NCBI GenBank assembly: GCA_023461135.1
Contig: JAEWNX010000331.1
Coordinates: forward strand, 1-7,317
Direction: 5' to 3'
From: Pseudomonadota bacterium
GTDB lineage: Bacteria > Pseudomonadota > Alphaproteobacteria > Caulobacterales > Aquidulcibacteraceae
DNA length: 7,317 nucleotides
Numbering within the stretch: the first letter of the stretch is position 1; every line of letters begins with the position of its first letter. The notes beneath the pieces are model-generated. The model made no database searches. It saw nothing but the letters and a program-made list of their open reading frames with translations, and was not told the DNA's origin. A program made the position numbers and the translations under genes. This document shows positions 1 through 6,053 of this stretch, in pieces.

Positions 1-686
1 ACATTGCTCCACAGCGTCGGCGCAAACGCCGCGCGCCGCTCATCGATCGCCACCGCGTGTCGCGCGAACTGCACCGAGCGCGACAGCGCGGTATCGTGAA
101 ACTCGTAACCCTTGTTGAGCCCAATCGACACCGGCAGGAGCCGCGGAATGCCCAACGCGCCCACCGTATCCCAGAGCCCAAGATAGCGGATGCGCAGATC
201 GCACGGCGGCGCCGTAAATGGCGCGGCCAGCCGCGGCCACGCGATCGCATGCGCTGTGCGAAATCGCTCCGTCTCGGCGCTATCCGCCGCGAACTCGCGC
301 GTCCGATAGATGTCCAGCGCATCGCGCGCCTTGTCGACATGCGCGCGCCGCAGCACGCCGATCTTGCGCAGCAGTCCCGCCAGGCTGCGCACCGTGTACG
401 CCCCGCGGGAAAAGCCGAACAGATAGATCTGATCGCCCGGCTCGTAGTTCAGGTTGAGGAAGAGCCAGGCTTCCAGCAAATTGTCATCGAGATCGCCGCC
501 CGTCATGCCTTGCCAGAGGCTCAGCCCCGACAGGGAAGCGCCGACGCCTTCCGAGTAGAACACGATCTGCGGATTGCCCTGCGCGTCGCGCGTCGCCACC
601 GCGCGCGCGGTGAGCGCGACATTGGTGAGCGCATCGCCATAGAGGCGCTGCCACGTGCCGTCACAGCAGATGACGAGCCGCTTCAT
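1..686 (-). CDS. DUF2235 alpha/beta-hydrolase (Tle1-like phospholipase catalytic domain), 3' end cut by window edge
   Basis: This open frame runs from ATG at 686 to the left edge without a stop, giving 228 full codons; the C-terminus lies outside. The sequence shows the DUF2235 signature in order: an N-terminal CDGTW (residues 8-12), the nucleophile elbow GFSRGA (91-96, Ser93 the likely nucleophile), LGLWDTVGALGIP (169-181, Asp173 a candidate acid), and HDTALS...ARHAVAIDERR (198-218, with His210). The family shares its fold with type VI secretion Tle1 phospholipases, but many members are stand-alone cytoplasmic proteins of unknown substrate. No signal peptide or membrane segment is visible here. 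The gene starts 8 bases after the metW stop, with a purine-rich site overlapping that stop, so it is probably the third gene of a metX-metW operon. Why a hydrolase sits there is unknown. Family call is firm; substrate is not. Confidence 0.88.
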   Translation of the reverse strand, partial: MKRLVICCDGTWQRLYGDALTNVALTARAVATRDAQGNPQIVFYSEGVGASLSGLSLWQGMTGGDLDDNLLEAWLFLNLNYEPGDQIYLFGFSRGAYTVRSLAGLLRKIGVLRRAHVDKARDALDIYRTREFAADSAETERFRTAHAIAWPRLAAPFTAPPCDLRIRYLGLWDTVGALGIPRLLPVSIGLNKGYEFHDTALSRSVQFARHAVAIDERRAAFAPTLWSN

Positions 687-690
687 TGCG

Positions 691-697
691 CTCCCTA
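691..697 (-). promoter_or_regulatory. Ribosome binding site of the DUF2235 gene
   Basis: On the minus strand the metW stop TAG runs directly into GGAG, giving TAGGGAG, then CGCA and the ATG at 686. This Shine-Dalgarno-like site overlaps the upstream stop codon. It fixes the DUF2235 start and suggests translational coupling to metW. Confidence 0.6.
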
Positions 698-1336
698 CGG
701 CGTCAGCAGGAACACCGCCTCTTCGGCGAACACGTTGGCGCGCCACAGCGTCTTGGCGAACGGCGATCCCGGCCGGCCCTTGCTCAGCGGGATCGCCGTC
801 TCGACCGTGAACCGCATCTCGCGCGCCAGCGCCGCAAAATCGCGCACGCTGCACGCGCGCTTCAGTTCGCCATCCGCCCAATTCGGCGCCGAGGGCGACA
901 CCACGCGTCCCTTGCTCATCAGCCGCCAGCGATTGCGCCAGTGTCCCGCATTGCGGATCGAGACGATCACCTTTTCGCCGACGCGCCCCGCCTGGCGCAG
1001 CACGTCGCGCGGCCGCGCCAGCGACTGGAACGAATGCGAGAACACCACATAGTTGAACGCCGCGCTCGGATAATCCTCGAGCACGCCGTCCGCATCGCCT
1101 TGCACCACCGAAAGCCCGCGTCCGACGCAGAAACGCACCTTGGCCTTGTCGCGCTCCAGTCCGCGCGCGCGTGCGCCGCAGGTGCGCGCAAGCAGGGAGA
1201 TGAGCGCCCCATCGCCGCAGCCGACATCCAGCACCGAGGCGCCGTCATCCACCATGCGCGCGATCACGTCGAAATCCCCGCGCACGGGCGCATCGTCGAA
1301 CTCGGCCGCCTGCTGAACCAGTTCGAGCTGTGTCAT
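695..1336 (-). CDS. metW: MetW-like methyltransferase-fold protein, partner of MetX, with divergent signature motifs
   Basis: A 213-residue protein with a Rossmann-type methyltransferase fold. The SAM-binding motif I VLDVGCGDG is at residues 35-43, after the short N-terminal stretch DFDVIARMVDDG typical of MetW. GHW (131-133), a GRV (143-145) and a following DF (166-167) keep the order of the MetW core. MetW is known from proteobacteria as the gene beside metX, required for or stimulating homoserine acetylation; its own methyltransferase activity is not established. The ATG at 1336 overlaps the metX stop by four bases (ATGA), so the two are co-translated. Compared with the family consensus as I recall it, several signatures are altered: HSFQ (101-104) where SQTLQ is usual, IRNAGHW where FPNFGHW is usual, and NWADGELKRACS (152-163) where WYDTPNIHxCT is usual. 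The length matches MetW. A general class I methyltransferase of another role is possible but less likely given position. Confidence 0.85.
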   Translation of the reverse strand: MTQLELVQQAAEFDDAPVRGDFDVIARMVDDGASVLDVGCGDGALISLLARTCGARARGLERDKAKVRFCVGRGLSVVQGDADGVLEDYPSAAFNYVVFSHSFQSLARPRDVLRQAGRVGEKVIVSIRNAGHWRNRWRLMSKGRVVSPSAPNWADGELKRACSVRDFAALAREMRFTVETAIPLSKGRPGSPFAKTLWRANVFAEEAVFLLTP

Positions 1337-2475
1337 CCCGCGCCCCCGAGCAACGAGAGCCCGCGCGCCGAGGCCGCCGCATCGATGAAGCCGGTTAGCA
1401 CGCTCTCGAATTCCGGCTCTTCGCCGAGATAGGCGTCATGCCCGTTCGGCGTATCGATCTCGACGAACGCCGCTTCCGCGCCCGATGCGATCAACGCCCG
1501 CGCCAGCGCCCGGCTTTCTTCCGGCGGATAACGCCAGTCGCTGGAGAACGCGAACACAGCATGCCGCGTCGCGCCGCCCTGGAACGCGTTCGCGAGCCGT
1601 CCGCCGAAATCGCCGGCCAGATCGAAGCCGTCCATCGCACGGGTCAGATAGAGATAAGAGTTTGCATCGAAGCGCTCGACGAAACTCGCGCTCGCGCCGG
1701 ACGCATCGGCGTCGAAGCGGAAGCGCTCGCGCTTGTAGGCCTCTTCGATACGCGCCTGCACGCCGCTCTCGGAAAGGCTCGCCACTTGGGCCGCCATGCG
1801 CGCGACGGCCAAGCCCTTGGTGGGCCGCACGCCATGGGCGGCATAGCCGCCGCCGCGCCACTCGGGATCCGCCATGATCGCCTGGCGTCCCAATTCCGAC
1901 AACGCGATGTTCTGCGCCGACTGCCGCGCCGCCGAGGCGATCGTCGCGCATGCAAACACGCGCCGCGGATACGCGCTCGCCCAGTTCAGCGCCTGCATGC
2001 CGCCGAGCCCCGCGCCGATCGCCAGAAACAGCGTCTCGATGCCGAGCGCTTCGATCAGCATCGATTGCGCGCGCACCATGTCCGCCACCGTGATCGGCGG
2101 AAAGCGCAAGCCATACGGCTGGCGATCCGCCGCGGGCGAGGCCGGCCCCGTCGTGCCCATCGCGCCGCCCAGCACGTTGGCGCACACGACGAAGAAGCGG
2201 TTGGTGTCGATCGGGCGCCCTGGCCCCACGATGCGCGGCCACCACGCCGGCCGGCCCGTCACCGGGTTGGGACTGGCGACAAACTGATCGTGCGTGAGCC
2301 CGTGGCACACCAGCACCGCATTGCTGCGCTCGATGTTGAGGGCGCCGTACGTTTCGAACGCTATGGTTAGCGGCGCGAGTTTTTCGCCGTTTGAGAGCTG
2401 CAACGGCGCGCTCGCATCGAAGGAGAGGGTGCGCACGCCCCCCGCCGCCTGAACCTTCGCCGCTGCGTGAATCAT
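1333..2475 (-). CDS. metX: MetX-family homoserine O-acyltransferase homologue lacking the nucleophilic serine
   Basis: A 380-residue alpha/beta-hydrolase of MetX family and length. MetX transfers an acetyl (in some lineages succinyl) group from acyl-CoA to homoserine, the first committed step of methionine synthesis. Visible family motifs are VCHGLT (56-61), the PID-NRFFVV segment (88-97), NVLGGAMGTTGP (100-111), RFPPITVADMV (124-134), RFDANSYLYLTRAMD (268-282), SDWRYPP (312-318, catalytic Asp313) and GHDAYL (345-350, catalytic His346). The nucleophile elbow is abnormal: residues 154-161 read GAGLGGMQ where the family has GGSMGGMQ, so Gly156 (codon GGG, plus-strand 2008-2010) replaces the catalytic Ser. 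The usual Cys in NxLGGC is Ala105, and G in HxLTG is His62. The frame is intact and the rest well conserved, so this is not obvious decay. The start at 2475 has no Shine-Dalgarno and sits about 9 bases from a TATAGA box, so the mRNA may be leaderless. Family call is firm; acyltransferase activity is doubtful. Confidence 0.88.
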   Translation of the reverse strand: MIHAAAKVQAAGGVRTLSFDASAPLQLSNGEKLAPLTIAFETYGALNIERSNAVLVCHGLTHDQFVASPNPVTGRPAWWPRIVGPGRPIDTNRFFVVCANVLGGAMGTTGPASPAADRQPYGLRFPPITVADMVRAQSMLIEALGIETLFLAIGAGLGGMQALNWASAYPRRVFACATIASAARQSAQNIALSELGRQAIMADPEWRGGGYAAHGVRPTKGLAVARMAAQVASLSESGVQARIEEAYKRERFRFDADASGASASFVERFDANSYLYLTRAMDGFDLAGDFGGRLANAFQGGATRHAVFAFSSDWRYPPEESRALARALIASGAEAAFVEIDTPNGHDAYLGEEPEFESVLTGFIDAAASARGLSLLGGAG

Positions 2476-2483
2476 GTTGCGAG

Positions 2484-2489
2484 TCTATA
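2484..2489 (-). promoter_or_regulatory. Putative -10 element of the metX-metW-DUF2235 unit
   Basis: On the minus strand TATAGA, within GCTATAGA, lies 8 bases before the metX ATG. It resembles both the general -10 hexamer and the GCTANAWC -10 reported for Caulobacter housekeeping promoters. Transcription would start at or within a few bases of the ATG, fitting the absence of a ribosome binding site. No convincing -35 was found, so the call is tentative. Confidence 0.4.
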
Positions 2490-2579
2490 GCTTTCGCCTC
2501 GCCGCGCATCCCCCGGCGCTAAGTCCTGCTGTTGATGACGCGCCCGGCGCGCGAGCCGTTGGCGCTGGCGGCGAAAGCT
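2489..2579. repeat. 10-bp perfect inverted repeat flanking the metX / chorismate mutase divergent promoter region
   Basis: AGCTTTCGCC at 2489-2498 and its exact reverse complement GGCGAAAGCT at 2570-2579 face outwards across a 71-base gap. Read in the direction of each gene, GGCGAAAGCT sits just upstream of (metX: overlapping) each putative -10, 13 bases before the metX ATG and 18 before the chorismate mutase ATG. It could be a shared operator, promoter spacer sequence, or chance in a GC-rich region. Confidence 0.45.
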
Positions 2580-2587
2580 TCTAGTGT
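2559..2587 (+). promoter_or_regulatory. Putative promoter of the chorismate mutase-tyrC unit
   Basis: TTGGCG at 2559-2564 is followed after 17 bases by TAGTGT at 2582-2587, a moderate match to -35 and -10 hexamers; TTGGCGC also matches 6 of 7 positions of the Caulobacter TTGACGS -35. Initiation about 7 bases downstream would leave a leader of only a few bases before ATG 2598, which has no Shine-Dalgarno. One arm of the inverted repeat lies in the spacer. Confidence 0.4.
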
Positions 2588-2597
2588 CCACAACCCC

Positions 2598-3413
2598 ATG
2601 GACGACAAGGCCCCCCCGCCCAGCGATCTTATCGAAACGATTCGCCGCGAGATCGACGGCATCGACTCCACGCTGCTGTCGCTCGCCGCGGAGCGCCTGC
2701 AGCTTGCGGACAAGCTCGCCGCCGCGAAAGCGCCGCAGCCTGGCTTGCCCATTCGCCCGGGCCGGGAGGTTGCGCTGCTGCGCCGTCTCATCACGAGCGC
2801 GCCGGCGCCGCTCGAGCGGGAGCTTATTGTTGAGGTGTGGCGCGCGCTGATCGCCGCATCGCTGCGCCGTCAGCGCGTCATCGATGTCGCGGTTGGCGGC
2901 AACCCGAAGGATTTCCGTCTCTACGATCTCGCGCGCCGTCATTTCGGCGCCAGAGCGCGGCTTGATTTCGTCGGCGAGCCGACCGACGCGCTTAAGAAGG
3001 CGGCCGACAATCCCCAGTCATGGGTCGCCGTCACGCCGTGGCCCGCCGCGCCAAGCGTCGGCGGCTGGTGGCCGGCTTTGACTGAGACGCGGTACAGCAA
3101 GCTGCATCTGATCGCGGCGCTGCCGGTGCTGCGCGAAACCGAAGACGAGGCGCCCAAGGCCGCCGTATTCGCCGCATCGCCGCCCGAGGAAGCGGGCGAC
3201 GACGTCACCATCGTCATGGCGTTCGACCGCAATCACCGGCTGCAGCGCGCGCTCACCGAGAGCGGCCTGACCGGCAATGAGATCGCACGCGGCGATCCCA
3301 AAGTGCTGATCCGCATCGACGGCTTTCTGGGGCTGGACGATCCGCGCGTCGGCTCCCTGACGCGCTTCGGCCTCGACAGCGTGCGCGTCCTTGGCGCTTA
3401 CGCGCGCATCTGA
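2598..3413 (+). CDS. AroQ-type chorismate mutase with long C-terminal region resembling degenerate prephenate dehydratase/ACT
   Basis: A 271-residue protein. Residues 11-95 are an AroQ all-helical chorismate mutase, which rearranges chorismate to prephenate. Against the E. coli P-protein mutase domain the active-site residues align as Arg16 (R11), Arg33 (R28), Lys44 (K39), Arg56 (R51), Ser88 (S84) and Gln92 (Q88); the position of D48 is not conserved (PG in that loop). Residues 100-271 are extra. They read like a worn prephenate dehydratase followed by an ACT-like end: DLARRHFG (110-117), AALPVL (173-178), DDVTIVMAF (201-209), DDPRV (247-251) and VRVLGAYAR (262-270) echo that family, but the TRF catalytic motif is not at the expected place (AAVFAAS, 188-194). 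Dehydratase activity is therefore unlikely. I prefer ATG 2598 over the in-frame ATG 2532, because the earlier start adds a 22-residue tail unlike the family and lies upstream of the promoter. tyrC follows with a one-base overlap. Mutase call firm, C-terminal reading inferred. Confidence 0.87.
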   Translation: MDDKAPPPSDLIETIRREIDGIDSTLLSLAAERLQLADKLAAAKAPQPGLPIRPGREVALLRRLITSAPAPLERELIVEVWRALIAASLRRQRVIDVAVGGNPKDFRLYDLARRHFGARARLDFVGEPTDALKKAADNPQSWVAVTPWPAAPSVGGWWPALTETRYSKLHLIAALPVLRETEDEAPKAAVFAASPPEEAGDDVTIVMAFDRNHRLQRALTESGLTGNEIARGDPKVLIRIDGFLGLDDPRVGSLTRFGLDSVRVLGAYARI

Positions 3414-4327
3414 TGCCAGTCTTCGGCCGCATCGCGATTTTGGGCGTCGGGCTGATCGGCGCTTCGATCGCGCGCGGCGCGCGTGAACACGGCGCGGCTG
3501 ACGCGATCGCGCTCTACGACGCCGACCCGGCTGTGCGTCAGCGCGCGCGGGAGCTGGGCCTCGGCGAGGTGTTGGAAAGCGCGGAGTCCGCCGTCGCAAA
3601 CGCCGAACTCGTCGTGCTCGCTGTGCCGGTCGGCGCCATGGGCGCCGCGGCCGAAGCGTGCACGCGGGCGCTGAAGGCGGGCGCCATCGTCACAGATGTG
3701 GGTTCGGTGAAGGGCGCGGTTGTCCGCGCCGTCGCCGAGAAATTGCCGGCGCACGCTTATTTCATTCCCGGCCATCCTATCGCCGGCACCGAACATTCCG
3801 GCCCCGACGCGGGCTTCGCCGCTCTGTTCCACAATCGCTGGCACATCCTGACGCCGCTCAAGGATGATCGCGCCGAATACGCCGCCTCGATCGATCAGCT
3901 CGAACACTTCTGGCGCACGCTCGGAGCGCAAGTCGAGCGCATGGACGCCGACCGCCACGACGTTGTGCTCGCCGTCACCAGCCACCTGCCGCACCTCATC
4001 GCGTTCAATATCGTCGCCATGGCGGAAGATCTGGAGAGCGTCACCGAAAGCGAAGTCGTGAAGTATTCCGCCTCAGGCTTCCGCGACTTCACGCGCATCG
4101 CCGCCTCCGACCCCACCATGTGGCGCGACGTTTTCCTCAACAACCGCGAAGCCGTGCTCGAAGTGCTCGGCCGCTTCTCCGAAGACCTCGCCGCGCTTCA
4201 ACGCGCCATCCGCTGGGGCGAGGGCGACACGCTCTACGATCTCTTCGACCGCGCCCGCCGCATGCGCCGCGAAGTCATCGAAGCCGGGCAAGACACGCCC
4301 ACGCCGAACTGGGGGCGGGAGAATTAG
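3413..4327 (+). CDS. tyrC: Prephenate/arogenate (cyclohexadienyl) dehydrogenase, TyrC type
   Basis: A 304-residue single-domain TyrA-family enzyme that oxidatively decarboxylates prephenate (to 4-hydroxyphenylpyruvate) or arogenate (to tyrosine) in the cytoplasm. The Rossmann dinucleotide motif GVGLIGAS is at residues 11-18, with Asp36 at the end of beta-2, which suggests NAD rather than NADP. Catalytic signatures are DVGSVKG (95-101, Ser98), HPIAGTEHSG (121-130, with His121 and Glu127 matching the Aquifex catalytic His147 and Glu153), SHLPH (190-194) and FRDFTRIAASDP (223-234). No ACT or fused mutase domain is present, so any tyrosine feedback would have to act elsewhere. The start ATG overlaps the chorismate mutase stop by one base (TGATG) and lacks a Shine-Dalgarno, implying translational re-initiation. 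The two genes encode consecutive steps. The 3' end overlaps the opposing DUF2125 gene by four bases. Prephenate versus arogenate preference cannot be read from sequence. Confidence 0.94.
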   Translation: MPVFGRIAILGVGLIGASIARGAREHGAADAIALYDADPAVRQRARELGLGEVLESAESAVANAELVVLAVPVGAMGAAAEACTRALKAGAIVTDVGSVKGAVVRAVAEKLPAHAYFIPGHPIAGTEHSGPDAGFAALFHNRWHILTPLKDDRAEYAASIDQLEHFWRTLGAQVERMDADRHDVVLAVTSHLPHLIAFNIVAMAEDLESVTESEVVKYSASGFRDFTRIAASDPTMWRDVFLNNREAVLEVLGRFSEDLAALQRAIRWGEGDTLYDLFDRARRMRREVIEAGQDTPTPNWGREN

Positions 4328-5328
4328 TAAACCGGCCCCAGCGGCCGCACCGGCAATCCTTCCAGCCGCATCAGCCCATCGCGCGCTTCCACGTCCAGCG
4401 TGATGTCATCGCCGCTGATCATGTACCCGGCTGCCAGCAAGCCCAGCGCGCGCCGCGCATCTTCATTCACGTTGGGCCCGTTGGCGATGGCCGTGAACAC
4501 CGGCGCCGGCTCTTCGATCGGCAGCGTCAGCACGCCTTGCAAGCGCCGCTGCTCATCCAACCCGCCTTCGCCGCGTCCCAACGTCGTCAACGGCCCCCAG
4601 CGCACCTCGAGCCCTTCGATCCGCAAGCGTCCGCCCGCCTCGCGCCATGGGCCTAGTGGATCCTGCTGTGAGGCGTTCGTCAGCGCCGCGCCTTCGGTGA
4701 CAACCAGCGCCGCGCGCAGCAACGGCACGTCCAGCCCAAACGCCTCGAAACTCCGCACCGAGCGCGGCAGCATCAGCCCCTGCGCGTCGAACGCGACCTG
4801 ATAATCGCCCGCGGCGCGCTCGTCCGGGCGCACATTGAGCACCATGCGCCGCACCCGAAGCACGCCATCCTGCGCCGGATCGTCGAGCGCGAGATTGTCG
4901 GCCTCAACGCCCGCGGCGGCCAGCGCATCGCCGCGCGTGCGCCCGCTGGCGATCATCGCATCGGCGGAAATGTTCGTGACGGCCCCGTCCGCGCGCGAGA
5001 CCGCGATCGGCGCTTCGGCCTCCAGGATTACGTGCTGCGGGTTCAGCATCTGCACGTGCAGATCGGCGCGCGCCGTTTCCGCGCGCCATCCCCCGCGCGC
5101 CGGCGCGTACGTCACGCCATGCAGCTCCAGCCGCAACAGCACCGGAAAGCCGCGCTTGACGATGCGCTCGATGGAAACTTGTCCGCCTTGCTCAGTTTGC
5201 TCGGCGGCCCAGGCGCGCACGCGTGCTTCCGCCGTGCCGGCCACCACGTTCCAATAAATGATCCAGCCGATCGCGATCACCGCGAACACGGCCCACGGGA
5301 CAATCAGCCAAAGCGTGCGCGCCTTCAT
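4324..5328 (-). CDS. DUF2125 domain envelope protein, N-terminally membrane-anchored
   Basis: A 334-residue protein with one hydrophobic segment near the N-terminus (about residues 6-29) preceded by Lys/Arg, so an uncleaved anchor or signal sequence with the bulk in the periplasm is likely. The stretch at 59-104 has the DUF2125 look: RGFPVLLRLELHG, then a GGW (79-81), then LNPQHVILEAE. The family is common in alphaproteobacteria and has no established function. The rest is beta-rich and soluble in appearance, with no catalytic motif I can point to. Its ATG overlaps the acyltransferase stop (ATGA) with no clear ribosome binding site, so it is probably translated by coupling. It ends the ftsX-ydcF-acyltransferase unit, which hints at an envelope role, but that is inference from position only. 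Confidence 0.83.
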   Translation of the reverse strand: MKARTLWLIVPWAVFAVIAIGWIIYWNVVAGTAEARVRAWAAEQTEQGGQVSIERIVKRGFPVLLRLELHGVTYAPARGGWRAETARADLHVQMLNPQHVILEAEAPIAVSRADGAVTNISADAMIASGRTRGDALAAAGVEADNLALDDPAQDGVLRVRRMVLNVRPDERAAGDYQVAFDAQGLMLPRSVRSFEAFGLDVPLLRAALVVTEGAALTNASQQDPLGPWREAGGRLRIEGLEVRWGPLTTLGRGEGGLDEQRRLQGVLTLPIEEPAPVFTAIANGPNVNEDARRALGLLAAGYMISGDDITLDVEARDGLMRLEGLPVRPLGPVY

Positions 5329-6053
5329 GCCGCGACGCTGCGACGCTTATCGGGCGGCAGCAAGGCCTGGCCCTCGCCTTCGATCGCGTCTTCGAGCCGG
5401 CGCATGAATTCTTCGCGCGGCAAACCGGGAGGAATTGCCGGCAGGAACTTGAACGTCGCGGTTCCGGGGCTGCGCATCAGCCCTTTGGGTTTCCAGATAA
5501 GTCCCGTGCTCACCGCCACCGGCGTCACCGGAATGTTGAGGTCTTTATACATCGCCGCGATGCCCGGCTTGTAATCCGGCGCCGCGTCGAGCGTCTGGCG
5601 CGTTCCTTCCGGAAAGATGATCACCTGCCGGCCCTTCGCCACCGCTTCGCGCGCGCCGCGCATCATGCTCTTTAGCGCTGTCGCATGTCCGCCGCGGTCA
5701 ACCGCGATCTGGTTCTTCCGCAGATACGCGCCCATCACGGGCGTGGCGCCGAGTTCTTTCTTGAACACGTAGGTCGATTTCGGAATGTGCAGCGTCGGCG
5801 CAATCGTATCCAGCATCGACTGATGCTTCATCGCTATCAGCGCGCCGCCTTTGGGGACGTGCTCCAAGCCCTCGAAGCGCACGCGCGCGCCGACGATCCA
5901 CCGAAGGCCCCAATTCGTCAGCCGCGCCCACGCCCGCTGCGCCGCGTAGACGTAATTGTCGTCCAGCATGACGGGAATCCAGAAACCCACGCCGACTATC
6001 GCCATCGTAGCGTAAAGCCAGATGACGAAGATGACCGACCGCACGAGCCTCAT
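5325..6053 (-). CDS. PlsC-type 1-acyl-sn-glycerol-3-phosphate acyltransferase
   Basis: A 242-residue membrane-associated acyltransferase. The family acylates lysophosphatidic acid to phosphatidic acid at the inner face of the cytoplasmic membrane; some members act on other lysolipids. Visible are an N-terminal membrane segment (about residues 5-28), the catalytic HX4D motif HQSMLD (His77, Asp82), KKEL (98-101), the VDRGG block (118-122) and the acceptor-binding FPEGTR (147-152), in the normal order and spacing. VTPVAVSTG (176-184) matches the last conserved block. Length is usual for PlsC. The ATG overlaps the ydcF stop by four bases and the stop overlaps the DUF2125 start by four, so it is mid-operon. 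Without knowing whether another plsC exists in the genome, it could be the essential enzyme or a paralogue, so I leave the symbol blank. Confidence 0.93.
   Translation of the reverse strand: MRLVRSVIFVIWLYATMAIVGVGFWIPVMLDDNYVYAAQRAWARLTNWGLRWIVGARVRFEGLEHVPKGGALIAMKHQSMLDTIAPTLHIPKSTYVFKKELGATPVMGAYLRKNQIAVDRGGHATALKSMMRGAREAVAKGRQVIIFPEGTRQTLDAAPDYKPGIAAMYKDLNIPVTPVAVSTGLIWKPKGLMRSPGTATFKFLPAIPPGLPREEFMRRLEDAIEGEGQALLPPDKRRSVAA

Noticed and set aside
1..686. DUF2235 protein as a type VI secretion effector
   Set aside because: No vgrG, immunity, adaptor or secretion gene is in view, and the neighbours are methionine genes. Only the hydrolase domain is supported.
57..1052. A 331-codon plus-strand open frame antisense to the DUF2235 and metW genes
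   Set aside because: Its translation is arginine/alanine-rich with no domain, and both minus-strand genes beneath it carry clear family motifs. Long antisense frames are expected at this GC content.
1438..2370. A 310-codon plus-strand frame and a 357-codon minus-strand frame (1436-2509) across metX
   Set aside because: Both are shadows of metX, with arginine-rich low-complexity translations and no recognisable motifs.
2532..2597. Earlier ATG (2532) for the chorismate mutase
   Set aside because: It adds 22 residues unlike the AroQ N-terminus, has no ribosome site, and lies upstream of the likely promoter elements.
2476..2597. SAM riboswitch upstream of metX or a phenylalanine/tyrosine attenuator upstream of the chorismate mutase
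   Set aside because: The -10-like boxes leave only a few bases of leader for each gene. No pseudoknot or hairpin-plus-T-run was recognised, and there is no leader peptide rich in Phe or Tyr.
3357..3372. A TRF tripeptide (residues 255-257 of the chorismate mutase protein) as a dehydratase catalytic motif
   Set aside because: It lies after the ACT-like segment rather than before it, so its position is wrong for the prephenate dehydratase active site. Coincidence is more likely.
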